Source of the DNA: Bradyrhizobium ontarionense
Lineage (GTDB): Bacteria > Pseudomonadota > Alphaproteobacteria > Rhizobiales > Xanthobacteraceae
DNA length: 64,000 nt
Assembly: GCF_021088345.1 (NCBI RefSeq)
Contig: NZ_CP088156.1
Coordinates: forward strand, 4,402,001-4,466,000
Direction of reading: 5' to 3'
This document shows, one piece after another, positions 6,406 to 16,951 of the stretch; within the stretch, counting starts at the first letter, position 1, and each line of letters opens with the position of its first letter. The notes beneath the pieces were generated by a model, which did no database searches, had not been told where the DNA came from, and saw nothing but the letters and a program-made list of their open reading frames with translations. A program made the translations under genes and the position numbers.

Positions 6406-8064
6406 CTAGCGCGGCGGCTTCACCGGCGCCGAGAGCTGCTCGGTACGATCGCGCTCGGTCATGTCGATGACTGTCTCCATCGGCGCGGTCAGCTCGTACA
6501 CATAGCTGGCCTCGGTGAAATAGCGCTTGGACGTGCCCCCCAGGGCCTCCGGAGCGACCCGATCGAGCAGGATCAGGCCGAAATCGCTGTCCGGCCTCCG
6601 CGTCGCCTCGCTGGTATTGAGCTCCTCCCAGCGAAATTGAAAGACGGCGGCTGAATCGTCACCGGCGACCTCCCATTTCGCCGTGATGTGCGGGTGCTTT
6701 CCCACCAGGGAAAGCCCCTCGTCGGAGTGCGAGGCGAGCTCGAAGAACAACAAGGAAAGGCTCTGCGCTGCGCGGGCGCTCACGGTGATATCAGGCCCGC
6801 TGACCGCGATCCGCTCGGCATGAGGAATGGCGCGGGCTTCGAACAGACCGCGCAGCTGAACGCCCTGCCATTGGCTCTCGCTCAGCAGCGTGACGACGTT
6901 CGACATCGCGTGGATACGCCCGATCAGGAGCTCGCGGGCGACATCGATATCGCTGCCGTGGCGCAGCGTGCGCGTCACGATCGACTGGATCACCGCGAGG
7001 ATGTTCTTGACCCGGTGGTTCAACTCGTCGATGACCGCCGTCAAGCGACGCTCGAAGCCGATCCGCACCTGGATCTCTCGACTCAGCCGCAGATTGTTGT
7101 ACGCGACAAAGCCAAACAGTCCGCAGATGATCCCGGTGAGCGCAAGCCCGATCACGCCAACGATCGCCGCAGTCTGCTGCGCCCGCCGGACCGCGTTGCT
7201 CTTGGCGTAATAGATCAGCGACCAGTCATGATTCCCGAACGACACGGTGCGGGTCGACGAGGGCGCCGGATCGTCCGGCCCGCGGGTCCTGCCGGTCACC
7301 GCACCCTGATCGTTGGCAACCAGCTCATCGGAGGCGTTGCGGGGGTCCTTCAACGCGACTGAGAACAGCGAGAGATCGTCATTGGTCAGCAGCAGAGGGC
7401 CGATCTCGTACGAGAACGTCACAAAGCCTGCTGGTCCCGTCGCCCCCTGCGGGACCACAGGGGCCGCCAGAACGATCCCGATCGGACCGTCGGCCCGCAA
7501 CAGGGGCGTGGGATCGGATGCGACAGGCTTGCCCTCCGCCATGGCACGCGCCAGCATCGGCCCGATGATCGGCTGCCGGTCGAGCACCGCGCCCGGAAAC
7601 TTGGAAGTCTCGGCATTGCGGGGCTCGAGATCCATCAACACGTCGAGCGGGCCACTGGCCATGCCCTTGTCCAGCGGCGTGTCGTCGTAATTGCGGATGG
7701 TCGGGTTCGAAAAGCCGGCTTGCCGCAGCTCGGCCTGGGCGACGGAAAGCTCATCCGACTTGAGACGTGCAATCCAGGACGCCACCACGAAATCAGTCTT
7801 GAAGGCATAGATCGAGGACCGCAGCGGCTCCAGCATGTTCGCCTTGATCACCGAGGGCGCCCTGAACAGCCCCGAGGCGACCCGGGCCAGCAACTCCCGC
7901 TCGGTCAGCCGATCCTGGACAAGGCTTGCATGCACGTCGATGGCGCGCGCGAGCGCAATACGATCGATTGCCAATTCCTGGTCGTGTACGCGGTAGGCAG
8001 CCAAGCCGGACAGCACCGTTCCAACCAGCGCGATCACGATGATGATGACACCCAGCCGGAGCAC
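6406..8064 (-). CDS. HisKA_2/HWE-type membrane sensor histidine kinase with atypical ATP-binding N box
   Basis: A 552-aa kinase convergent with ecfG. One membrane helix at about residues 3-24, a periplasmic sensor region of about 270 aa resembling a CHASE-type domain, and a second helix at about 298-322. The HisKA_2 dimerisation domain has phosphoacceptor His350 in ELNHRVKN. In the catalytic domain the N box reads FELASHSDE where the family has ELATNAxKYG, so the ATP/Mg-binding Asn is replaced by His446. The later DFGLxLLDR motif is kept. Such kinases usually feed PhyR, and the neighbourhood supports that here. The altered N box could mean weak or no kinase activity, or a phosphatase-biased role. 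An EcfG-like site lies about 190 nt upstream. Confidence 0.85.
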   Translation of the reverse strand: MLRLGVIIIVIALVGTVLSGLAAYRVHDQELAIDRIALARAIDVHASLVQDRLTERELLARVASGLFRAPSVIKANMLEPLRSSIYAFKTDFVVASWIARLKSDELSVAQAELRQAGFSNPTIRNYDDTPLDKGMASGPLDVLMDLEPRNAETSKFPGAVLDRQPIIGPMLARAMAEGKPVASDPTPLLRADGPIGIVLAAPVVPQGATGPAGFVTFSYEIGPLLLTNDDLSLFSVALKDPRNASDELVANDQGAVTGRTRGPDDPAPSSTRTVSFGNHDWSLIYYAKSNAVRRAQQTAAIVGVIGLALTGIICGLFGFVAYNNLRLSREIQVRIGFERRLTAVIDELNHRVKNILAVIQSIVTRTLRHGSDIDVARELLIGRIHAMSNVVTLLSESQWQGVQLRGLFEARAIPHAERIAVSGPDITVSARAAQSLSLLFFELASHSDEGLSLVGKHPHITAKWEVAGDDSAAVFQFRWEELNTSEATRRPDSDFGLILLDRVAPEALGGTSKRYFTEASYVYELTAPMETVIDMTERDRTEQLSAPVKPPR

Positions 8065-8251
8065 TCGTTCACTCTAGGATCAAGGGTTGGCGGAGGAAAA
8101 AGCGAGTCATCCAAAAACCGGGCCTGCTACTCAATGAACGCCGCGAGGCGGGCAGAAATGATCGGACGATCAACGGAAACGATGACAAGACATACTGGCC
8201 CTTTACCAACCGTCAACGCGCCTCAGGCCGGGACGCACCCCAGCCACGGAA

Positions 8252-8276
8252 AACCGCTGGAAGCTCAAGTTGTTCC
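8252..8276 (-). promoter_or_regulatory. Possible EcfG-type promoter upstream of the sensor kinase
   Basis: On the minus strand, GGAAC (8276-8272), a 16-nt spacer and GGTT (8255-8252). It has one mismatch in the less conserved first -10 base and lies about 190 nt before the kinase start, so it is a weak candidate. The rest of the 8065-8367 gap shows no gene. Confidence 0.3.
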
Positions 8277-8367
8277 GATCCGGTGCGGCTTTTTTGCGTC
8301 TGATAGGCTTGCCGATATCGTCTGCCTTGATGAGCGAGGAGTACCGGATCAATGCGCCGCGCCAGGC

Positions 8368-8991
8368 TCAGGCTGACGTTTTGAGCCCACCCTTGGTCTC
8401 GATGAAACCGATGATCCGGTCGAGCCCCTGGCTCTTTTTCAGATTCGTCATGACGAAGGGGCGTTCACCGCGCATGCGTTTGGCGTCGACCTCCATTTTC
8501 TCGAGAGAGGCGCCCACATGCGGCGCGAGGTCGATCTTGTTGATCACCAGCAGGTCGGAGCGGGTGATGCCGGGGCCGCCCTTGGAGGGGATCTTGTCGC
8601 CGGCAGCAACATCGATCACATAGATCGTGATGTCGGCCAGTTCCGGCGAAAAAGTCGCGGCGAGATTGTCGCCACCGGATTCGATCAGGACCAGATCGAG
8701 GCCAGGGAACTTCGCCCGCATGTCGGCCACGGCGGCGAGATTCATCGATGCATCCTCGCGGATCGCCGTGTGTGGGCAGCCTCCGGTCTCCACTCCCGCG
8801 ATGCGATCCGGCGTCAGAGAGCCGGAGCGGACGAGGAACTCGGCGTCCCATTTGGTGTAGATGTCGTTGGTGATCGCGGCGATGTCGTAGCGTTCCCGCA
8901 TCGACTTGCACAGGAGATCCATCAACGCAGTCTTGCCGGATCCGACCGGACCGCCGACTCCGACGCGAAGCGGACCGTGAGACGATGCCAT
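8368..8991 (-). CDS. ureG: Urease accessory GTPase UreG
   Basis: A 207-aa SIMIBI-class GTPase that powers nickel delivery to urease with UreE, UreF and UreD. It shows the P-loop GPVGSGKT (residues 14-21), the [12 protein letters not shown] segment, the metal-binding CPH motif in [13 protein letters not shown], the ESGGDNL motif and the NKIDLA guanine-specificity motif. The ATG at 8991 is chosen because the conserved UreG N-terminus starts there and GAGGGGG lies about 9 nt upstream; upstream in-frame sequence is unrelated. It is the last gene of the urt-ure unit, 160 bp after ureF. Confidence 0.97.
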   Translation of the reverse strand: MASSHGPLRVGVGGPVGSGKTALMDLLCKSMRERYDIAAITNDIYTKWDAEFLVRSGSLTPDRIAGVETGGCPHTAIREDASMNLAAVADMRAKFPGLDLVLIESGGDNLAATFSPELADITIYVIDVAAGDKIPSKGGPGITRSDLLVINKIDLAPHVGASLEKMEVDAKRMRGERPFVMTNLKKSQGLDRIIGFIETKGGLKTSA

Positions 8992-9151
8992 GATCAAAAC
9001 CCCCTCTGTCGTCCCTGAAGAAGCAGGGATCGAAAACCATCGATACCGATGATCGCGCTGCGCTGCAGCTCCATCCATGCACAATCATGAACGGCCATAT
9101 CATGGACGGCCATGGGTACCGACGCCGGCCCGGACCGCCCGCGAGACTGCA

Positions 9152-9835
9152 TCACGACCGGAACAGCCTCGTATATTGCGCCTCATGACACAGGCTCGAC
9201 AGATCGGCCCGGAAGGTCGCACCGCCGATGTCGTCGAGCGAGGCGACCAGAGCGCGCTCTGCCGTGGCCGCGACGACCGGCTCGAGCGCCGCGAGCACAC
9301 GCTGGCTGTCGGTCTGTCCCAGCGGGATCAGCCGGCTGCCTGCGGAAATCCAGTTCGACGTCAGGGCATGCAGGAAGCCGTGCAGCAGCGGAGCGGGCGG
9401 CACGGAGTGAAGCGCTCCGACCAGCCCGACCGCGACCGGGTAGACGATCGTCTCACAGTTCGCGACGGCCTCGCCGAGGCCCGCACAGTTCCAGGCTGAG
9501 CGTGCGATCTCGATGAAGGCGCGCCCCTGGGCTGTGGTCTCGAGCTGACGCTCGCGTGACGGGACGAAAGCGGCGGCAAGCTCGGCAATCTCGCGCAAGG
9601 CGGCCAGATCGCCCAGCCCTGCGGCACGATGAGACTGCGCCACGAACACGCCGTCGCAGAATCCGGAGCCGTGGGTGAGCATCGCGGCCAGCCAGGCGCG
9701 GAACGAGGCGGCGTCGCTGACGTCGCCCGCCTCCACGGCCCACTCGATGCCACTGGAATAAGAGAAGGCCCCGACCGGAAATGACGGGGATAGCCAAGTC
9801 ATCAGCCGATACAGCGCGGCGGCCTCCGCGCCCAT
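9152..9835 (-). CDS. ureF: Urease accessory protein UreF
   Basis: A 227-aa all-helical UreF that acts in the UreD-UreF-UreG activation complex and gates GTP hydrolysis by UreG. The family's N-terminal [18 protein letters not shown] motif is present near residues 14-31. The ATG at 9835 follows AGAGGA by 5 nt; the frame continues upstream without a stop, but that part is only the shadow of the ureE histidine-rich tail. The gene lies 22 bp after ureE. Confidence 0.96.
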   Translation of the reverse strand: MGAEAAALYRLMTWLSPSFPVGAFSYSSGIEWAVEAGDVSDAASFRAWLAAMLTHGSGFCDGVFVAQSHRAAGLGDLAALREIAELAAAFVPSRERQLETTAQGRAFIEIARSAWNCAGLGEAVANCETIVYPVAVGLVGALHSVPPAPLLHGFLHALTSNWISAGSRLIPLGQTDSQRVLAALEPVVAATAERALVASLDDIGGATFRADLSSLCHEAQYTRLFRS

Positions 9836-9857
9836 CGTGTCCTCTTGGCGCCCGAGC

Positions 9858-10499
9858 TCACTTGTGGTCATCAGCATGGGAATGATCGTGATGCACGTGC
9901 CCGCAATGCTCGTCGTGCTCATGATGGTGATCATCATGGTGCGGGTGGCCGTGGTCATGATGATCATGACCGTGATGATCGTGGGCGTTATGATCATGGC
10001 CGTGGTGATCATGGCCATGATGAGCGTGGTCATGATCGGCATGATCATGATGCGCATTGTCGTGGCTGGGCTCCGCATAGGCGCCGCCTTCGGGATCGAA
10101 CGGCGCCTCGATCTCGATGACGCGAGCGCCGAGGCCCTTGACCATCGCCTCGATCACATGGTCGCGGCGGATGCGCAGGCTCTTCGCCATGATCTGGGTC
10201 GGCAGATGCCTGTTGCCGAGATGCCAGGCGAGCCGCACCAGATGGTGCGGGTCGACGGCGCGGATCTCGAGCAGCGGCTCGGCGGCGGCCACGACCTCGA
10301 TCAGCCGGCCGTCCTCCAGCACCAGGGCATCGCCACCGCGCAAGGCAGTGGCATGCTCGAGGTCGAGCAGGAACGCGAGCCCCCGGGTGCCGGTCATGGC
10401 CAGCCGGCGCCGGTGCCGATCGTCGAAGTCGAGCAGGACGGAATCGGCGGCGGCCTCTTTCCAACGATGCTGCCCGAGCACACGCGTAGCGCGGATCAT
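9858..10499 (-). CDS. ureE: Urease nickel metallochaperone UreE with long His-rich tail
   Basis: Nickel carrier for urease maturation, 213 aa. The N-terminal domain (about 1-75) and the metal-binding C-terminal domain (about 78-145, with the conserved [11 protein letters not shown] segment) are complete. From about residue 144 to the end, a tail of roughly 70 residues is almost entirely His, Asp, Gly, Ala and Asn; I count 34 histidines, plus one Cys. Many UreE proteins have a His-rich tail, but this one is unusually long. It probably stores several Ni2+ ions. The repetitive CAT/GAC codons make the region prone to length change. Confidence 0.95.
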   Translation of the reverse strand: MIRATRVLGQHRWKEAAADSVLLDFDDRHRRRLAMTGTRGLAFLLDLEHATALRGGDALVLEDGRLIEVVAAAEPLLEIRAVDPHHLVRLAWHLGNRHLPTQIMAKSLRIRRDHVIEAMVKGLGARVIEIEAPFDPEGGAYAEPSHDNAHHDHADHDHAHHGHDHHGHDHNAHDHHGHDHHDHGHPHHDDHHHEHDEHCGHVHHDHSHADDHK

Positions 10500-10526
10500 G
10501 CTGAAACCCTCATTCTCTCATTCCGC

Positions 10527-10826
10527 TCAGCGGACATCGACCTTCTCAGGCGTAATGATCTCGATTCTGGGCGGCGCCGACATGCATTTGACGGCGACAC
10601 GCCCGAACGTCTTCATGTGCTCGGTCGCACGATGCGGCACCAGTGCCTCGGCGTTCTCCCACTGCTCGACGAACACCATCCTGCTCGGATCGGTGACGCT
10701 CTCGTGCAAATCATAGGCGATATTGCCGGGTTCCTGGCGGGTCCCCGCGATGCAGGCGGTGGCGGCGGCGATGAATTCGGCGCGCGTTTCGGGCTTCACG
10801 GTCAGCGTGGCAACGACATAGATCAC
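10527..10826 (-). CDS. YgiN-like antibiotic-biosynthesis-monooxygenase-fold (ABM) protein
   Basis: About 99 aa with the ferredoxin-like ABM fold: an N-terminal beta strand (IYVVATLTVKP), the GNIAYDLHES motif, and the FVEQWENAEALVPHRATEHMKTF segment typical of the YgiN-like group. Members are small dimeric enzymes acting on quinols or other aromatic compounds, or are of unknown role. The likely start is GTG at 10826, with GGGAGG 8 nt upstream; TTG at 10832 is possible but too close to that site. It sits between ureC and ureE in the same orientation, with small gaps, so it is co-transcribed with urease although it has no known role in it. Confidence 0.8.
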   Translation of the reverse strand: MIYVVATLTVKPETRAEFIAAATACIAGTRQEPGNIAYDLHESVTDPSRMVFVEQWENAEALVPHRATEHMKTFGRVAVKCMSAPPRIEIITPEKVDVR

Positions 10827-10872
10827 GAACAAGTCCTCCCGGTACTTTTTTGGTCTGATACCGGGAAGGAGC

Positions 10873-12588
<1,716 letters not shown>

Positions 12589-12629
12589 GTCCTGCTCCCA
12601 CTCTCAAATCGCCTGCGGCTCAGTCGCGC

Positions 12630-13160
12630 TCACTTGCGCGGTGGCAGCCGACACAATTCCTGAAATCTGGCGACGTTCTTCAGGCCGACATCGAACTTGC
12701 TCTTCAGGGCGGCGTCTCCAACCTTGAATTCGAAAGTCCCCGTGCGCTTGAGCTCCTCGAATGCAGGTCCCGTGACGGATAACACAAAGCGATATCGCCA
12801 TCCGCTGACATAGCTGAAATCAACATCGACTGTGGAGACCGTGTTATCTTCGGGTACCATGGTGATGCCCGGCTCCTTGTCGTTCAGAATGATCGAACCT
12901 ATGGCGCGGCGAACGCTATCATTCGTGTCGCCGCTCGCAGTCGCATAACCCAATGCCTTCTTGCATTCGAAGGACGGCGAGCCGATGTTGTCCGTCGCGT
13001 CATCAGCCGCGATGACAAGTAGCGCGCTGTCTGCATCTTCGATGACGCGCCATCGCACCTCATCTTCTGCGGCCTCGGCATGTGTCGCCGTAAACAGCAT
13101 CGTAGCGGCGAGGAAAAAGCGTGAGAGAAATCTCGCTGCTCCAGCGCACATGGTGCTCAC
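12630..13160 (-). CDS. Secreted protein of unknown function inside the urease operon
   Basis: A 176-aa protein with a signal peptide (about residues 1-30, cleavage after HAEA) and a mature part of about 145 residues, predicted mainly beta, with two cysteines (in FECKK and ELCRLPP) that could pair. No known domain is recognised. The GTG start at 13160 overlaps the stop of the HD-domain gene (GTGA), and an ATG three codons later at 13151 is an alternative, so it is translationally coupled to that gene. A periplasmic protein between ureB and ureC is unusual because urease maturation is cytoplasmic. Confidence 0.7.
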   Translation of the reverse strand: MSTMCAGAARFLSRFFLAATMLFTATHAEAAEDEVRWRVIEDADSALLVIAADDATDNIGSPSFECKKALGYATASGDTNDSVRRAIGSIILNDKEPGITMVPEDNTVSTVDVDFSYVSGWRYRFVLSVTGPAFEELKRTGTFEFKVGDAALKSKFDVGLKNVARFQELCRLPPRK

Positions 13161-13696
13161 AACGTAGCCTTCGCCTGCGCCACGGCCTCGTCGAACAGCG
13201 CATCCAGGCGCGCGTTCACGCCGCGGCAGCCGGCCACGACCTGCTCGGCCCAGCCGAGATAGTCGATCAGCTCGAGCTGCTGTTCGAAGCCCGGCTCGAA
13301 GAAGATGCGGGCGCGGATGTTGCTGATCTTGTCAGCGATCTTGATCTGCTTGGCACCGCCAGATTTTCCCGGCGCCTCGTCGACCTGAATCCTGCGCCGC
13401 TCGGCCTTGGGCAGGATCATGTCGTCGGTGACCTCCTCGACCAGGTCGGCCACACGCGAGCCAAAGCGCTGCGCCAGCTCGTCATGGGTGGTGTCGGTGT
13501 CCTCGATCGTATCGTGCAGCCAGGCTGCCGCGATCAGCTCGGCATCCTCGCCATTGCAGGCCACCGACAGGAGGTTCGCGACCTCGGCGAGATGATTGAC
13601 GTAAGGCTCCTCGTCGTGGCCCTTACGCTGCTGGCCGGCATGACGGCGCGCCGCCAGCTCGGCGGCTTCGGAGACGAGGCGCAATCCGGTCAGCAT
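13157..13696 (-). CDS. HD-domain phosphohydrolase, SpoT/MESH1-like
   Basis: A 179-aa single-domain protein with HD-superfamily metal-binding signatures: His near residue 35 (YVNHLAEVA), the HDTIEDTD motif at about residues 61-68, and a downstream ADKISNIRA segment. This matches the stand-alone hydrolase domain of SpoT/Rel and animal MESH1, which removes the 3'-pyrophosphate of (p)ppGpp or the phosphate of NADPH. No synthetase, TGS or ACT domain is present. The ATG at 13696 lies 4 bp after ureB, so it belongs to the urease transcript. The substrate is an inference from the family. Confidence 0.8.
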   Translation of the reverse strand: MLTGLRLVSEAAELAARRHAGQQRKGHDEEPYVNHLAEVANLLSVACNGEDAELIAAAWLHDTIEDTDTTHDELAQRFGSRVADLVEEVTDDMILPKAERRRIQVDEAPGKSGGAKQIKIADKISNIRARIFFEPGFEQQLELIDYLGWAEQVVAGCRGVNARLDALFDEAVAQAKATL

Positions 13697-13700
13697 CGGC

Positions 13701-14006
13701 TTACAACTTGCCCATCACGTCGCCGCGGAAGCCATAGACCGTGCGCTTGCCGGCGAGCGCCACCAGCTGCACGTCGCGGGTCTGGCCTGGCTCGAAGCGC
13801 ACCGCCGTGCCGGCCGCGATGTCGAGGCGCATGCCGCGCGCTTTCTTGCGGTCGAACTTCAGCGCCGGATTGCTCTCGAAGAAGTGGTAGTGCGAGCCGA
13901 CCTGGATCGGGCGGTCGCCGGTATTGGCGACGGTCAAGGTCACGGTCTTGCGGCCGGCATTGAGCTCGATCTCGCCGTCCTGGATGAAGAGTTCGCCGGG
14001 GATCAT
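13701..14006 (-). CDS. ureB: Urease beta subunit UreB
   Basis: A 101-aa structural subunit of urease with the typical MIPGELF start, the VGSHYHFFE motif and the C-terminal GFRG segment. The ATG at 14006 is preferred: GGAGAGAG lies about 9 nt upstream and the family begins at this residue. A separate ureB gene, not fused to ureA, is the usual state in alphaproteobacteria. A palindromic repeat separates it from ureA. Confidence 0.97.
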   Translation of the reverse strand: MIPGELFIQDGEIELNAGRKTVTLTVANTGDRPIQVGSHYHFFESNPALKFDRKKARGMRLDIAAGTAVRFEPGQTRDVQLVALAGKRTVYGFRGDVMGKL

Positions 14007-14019
14007 TTCATCTCTCTCC

Positions 14020-14120
14020 GTCATTCCGGGGTGGTCCGCAGGACCGAATCCAGAATCTCAAAAGCAATTGCAGACAATCTCTAGATTCCGGGTTCGCCCT
14101 TCGGGCGCCCTGGAATGACA
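14020..14120. repeat. Palindromic intergenic repeat between ureA and ureB
   Basis: About 100 bp bounded by inverted copies of a TGTCATTCC-GGGG/AGGGCG type end (GTCATTCCGGGGTGG at the left, CGCCCTGGAATGACA at the right), with further internal pairing (GAATCCAGAATCT against AGATTCCGGGTTC). It fills almost all of the 124-bp gap and overlaps the ureB ribosome-site region. It resembles the abundant palindromic repeats of Bradyrhizobium genomes. Confidence 0.7.
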
Positions 14121-14130
14121 TGACAGGACT

Positions 14131-14433
14131 TCAGCGGATCGGCTCGTGCACCGTAACCAGCTTGGTGCCGTCCGGAAACGTCGCCTCGACCTGGATGTCG
14201 TGGATCATCTCGGGAATCCCAGGCATCACCTGGTCGCGGGTCAGGACCTGGGCGCCGGCCTGCATCAAATCGGCCACGGTGCGGCCGTCGCGCGCGCCTT
14301 CCAGGATGAAATCGGAAATGATGGCGATCGCCTCGGGATGGTTCAGCTTGACGCCGCGCTCGAGCCTGCGGCGCGCCACGATGGCCGCCATCGAGATCAA
14401 GAGCTTGTCCTTTTCGCGGGGAGACAGGTTCAT
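14131..14433 (-). CDS. ureA: Urease gamma subunit UreA
   Basis: A 100-aa structural subunit with the canonical [12 protein letters not shown] start, the [24 protein letters not shown] motif and the C-terminal VTVHEPIR. The ATG at 14433 is fixed by the family N-terminus; upstream in-frame sequence belongs to the ureD 3' end in another frame. It lies 49 bp downstream of ureD. Confidence 0.97.
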   Translation of the reverse strand: MNLSPREKDKLLISMAAIVARRRLERGVKLNHPEAIAIISDFILEGARDGRTVADLMQAGAQVLTRDQVMPGIPEMIHDIQVEATFPDGTKLVTVHEPIR

Positions 14434-14482
14434 GCGGAAAATCTCTGGTGATCGTCTTCTGGTGATCGACTTTGGTAAACGT

Positions 14483-15319
<837 letters not shown>

Positions 15320-15377
15320 CGATCCCCTCCCCTGGGACCAGACGCGGGCGTGACCGCGTCGGGAAGCTACGTCGTTG

Positions 15378-16073
15378 TCACAGCGCCATCTGGCGGCTGA
15401 TCTCGGCCGGATCGAGATTGGCGCGGGTGCAGGTGAACTTCACCGCGCCGCGATCCATGACCGCGAAGTTGTCGCCGAGTTCGCAGGCAAAGTCGAGATA
15501 CTGCTCGACCAGCACGATCGCGATGTTGCCGAGATTGCGCAGATAGGAGATGGCCCGGCCGATGTCCTTGATGATCGAGGGCTGGATGCCCTCGGTCGGC
15601 TCGTCCAGCAGCAGGAGCTTCGGCCGCATCACCATCGCCCGGCCGATCGCGAGCTGCTGCTGCTGGCCGCCGGAGAGGTCGCCGCCGCGCCGGCCGAGCA
15701 TCGACTGCAGCACCGGAAACAGCGAGAACACGTCGTCCGGGATGCTGCGGTCGCTGCGCTTCAGCGGGCCGAAGCCGGTCTTGAGGTTCTCCTCGACCGT
15801 CAGCAGCGGAAAGATCTCACGGCCCTGCGGCACGAAACCGATGCCCTTCCGCGCCCGCTCATACGGCTTCAGATGGGTGATGTCGGCGCCATCGAAGGTG
15901 ATGGTGCCGGAGGCCAGCGGATATTGCCCGACCAACGCCCGCAGCAGCGAGGTCTTGCCGACGCCATTGCGGCCAAGCACGCAGGTGACCTTGCCGGGCT
16001 CAGCCGCGATTGAGACGCCGCGCAAGGCCTGGGCCGCGCCGTAATAGAGGTTGATGTTTTCGACATTGAGCAT
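15378..16073 (-). CDS. urtE: Urea ABC transporter ATPase UrtE
   Basis: A 231-aa LivF-type ATPase. Walker A is GRNGVGKTS (about residues 34-42), the signature is LSGGQQQQLAIGRA, and Walker B is LLLLDEP followed by TEGIQPSII, which is typical of UrtE. The ATG at 16073 has GGAGGT 5 nt upstream; the preceding in-frame TTG is not needed. It works with UrtD to drive the UrtBC permease. A repeat-bearing gap of 112 bp separates it from urtD. Confidence 0.95.
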   Translation of the reverse strand: MLNVENINLYYGAAQALRGVSIAAEPGKVTCVLGRNGVGKTSLLRALVGQYPLASGTITFDGADITHLKPYERARKGIGFVPQGREIFPLLTVEENLKTGFGPLKRSDRSIPDDVFSLFPVLQSMLGRRGGDLSGGQQQQLAIGRAMVMRPKLLLLDEPTEGIQPSIIKDIGRAISYLRNLGNIAIVLVEQYLDFACELGDNFAVMDRGAVKFTCTRANLDPAEISRQMAL

Positions 16074-16096
16074 CAACGACCTCCGCCCGCTGAGGG

Positions 16097-16178
16097 GCGA
16101 ATGGCGAATAGCGAATAGCGAATAGAATGAACTTCCTGCGTCATTGTCCCCTTGCCCTATTCGCTACTCGCCACTCGC
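16097..16178. repeat. Heptamer array and inverted partner between urtD and urtE
   Basis: Four head-to-tail heptamers (GCGAATG then GCGAATA three times, 16097-16124) face a complementary segment, CTATTCGCTACTCGCCACTCG (16158-16178), so the transcript can fold into a long imperfect hairpin. It could shield the urtD 3' end or lower urtE expression. Confidence 0.6.
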
Positions 16179-16185
16179 AGTTCGC

Positions 16186-16947
16186 CTATCTGCCCAGATA
16201 CACTTCGATCACCCGCTCGTTCGACGACACCTGATCGATGGTGCCCTCGGCGAGCACCGTGCCCTCATGCAGGCAGGTGACCTTGACGCCGAGTTCGCGA
16301 ACGAAGGTCATGTCGTGCTCGACGACCATGACGGTGTGATCCTTGTTGATTGCCTTCAGCAGCTCGGCGGTCTGATGCGTCTCGACGTCGGTCATGCCGG
16401 CGACCGGCTCGTCGACAAGCAAGAGCTTCGGATCCTGCGCCAGCAGCATGCCGATCTCGAGCCACTGCTTCTGGCCGTGCGACAGGCTGCCGGCGAGCTT
16501 GCGCCGGACATCCTTGAGCCGGACGGTTTCCAGCACCTTGTCGATCTGCTCGGCCTCGACCTTCGATCCGCGCCAGAACAGCGTGCCCTTGACGCTGTGG
16601 TCCACGTTGAGGGCGAGCAGCAGGTTGTCCTCCACCGACTGGCTCTCGAACACGGTCGGCTTCTGAAACTTGCGTCCGATGCCGAGCTCTGCGATGCGCG
16701 TCTCATCCAGGCGGGTCAGGTCGGTCTTGCCGTCGAACATGACCGTACCCTCGTCGGGCTTGGTCTTGCCGGTGATGATATCCATCATCGTCGTCTTGCC
16801 GGCCCCGTTCGGACCGATGATGGCGCGCATCTCTCCGGGCTCGAGCGCCAGCGAGAGATTGTTGATGGCGTGGAAGCCGTCGAACGAGACGTGCACGCCG
16901 TCGAGGTAGAGCAGCGCGGACGTCGCCCTGTTGTCCATCACGTTCAT
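16186..16947 (-). CDS. urtD: Urea ABC transporter ATPase UrtD
   Basis: A 253-aa LivG-type ATPase with Walker A GPNGAGKTT (about residues 45-53), a signature reading LSHGQKQWLEIG, and Walker B LLLVDEPVAGM. The degenerate SHGQ signature is characteristic of UrtD. It lies 4 bp after urtC, so the two are translationally linked. Confidence 0.95.
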   Translation of the reverse strand: MNVMDNRATSALLYLDGVHVSFDGFHAINNLSLALEPGEMRAIIGPNGAGKTTMMDIITGKTKPDEGTVMFDGKTDLTRLDETRIAELGIGRKFQKPTVFESQSVEDNLLLALNVDHSVKGTLFWRGSKVEAEQIDKVLETVRLKDVRRKLAGSLSHGQKQWLEIGMLLAQDPKLLLVDEPVAGMTDVETHQTAELLKAINKDHTVMVVEHDMTFVRELGVKVTCLHEGTVLAEGTIDQVSSNERVIEVYLGR

Positions 16948-16951
16948 GCGC

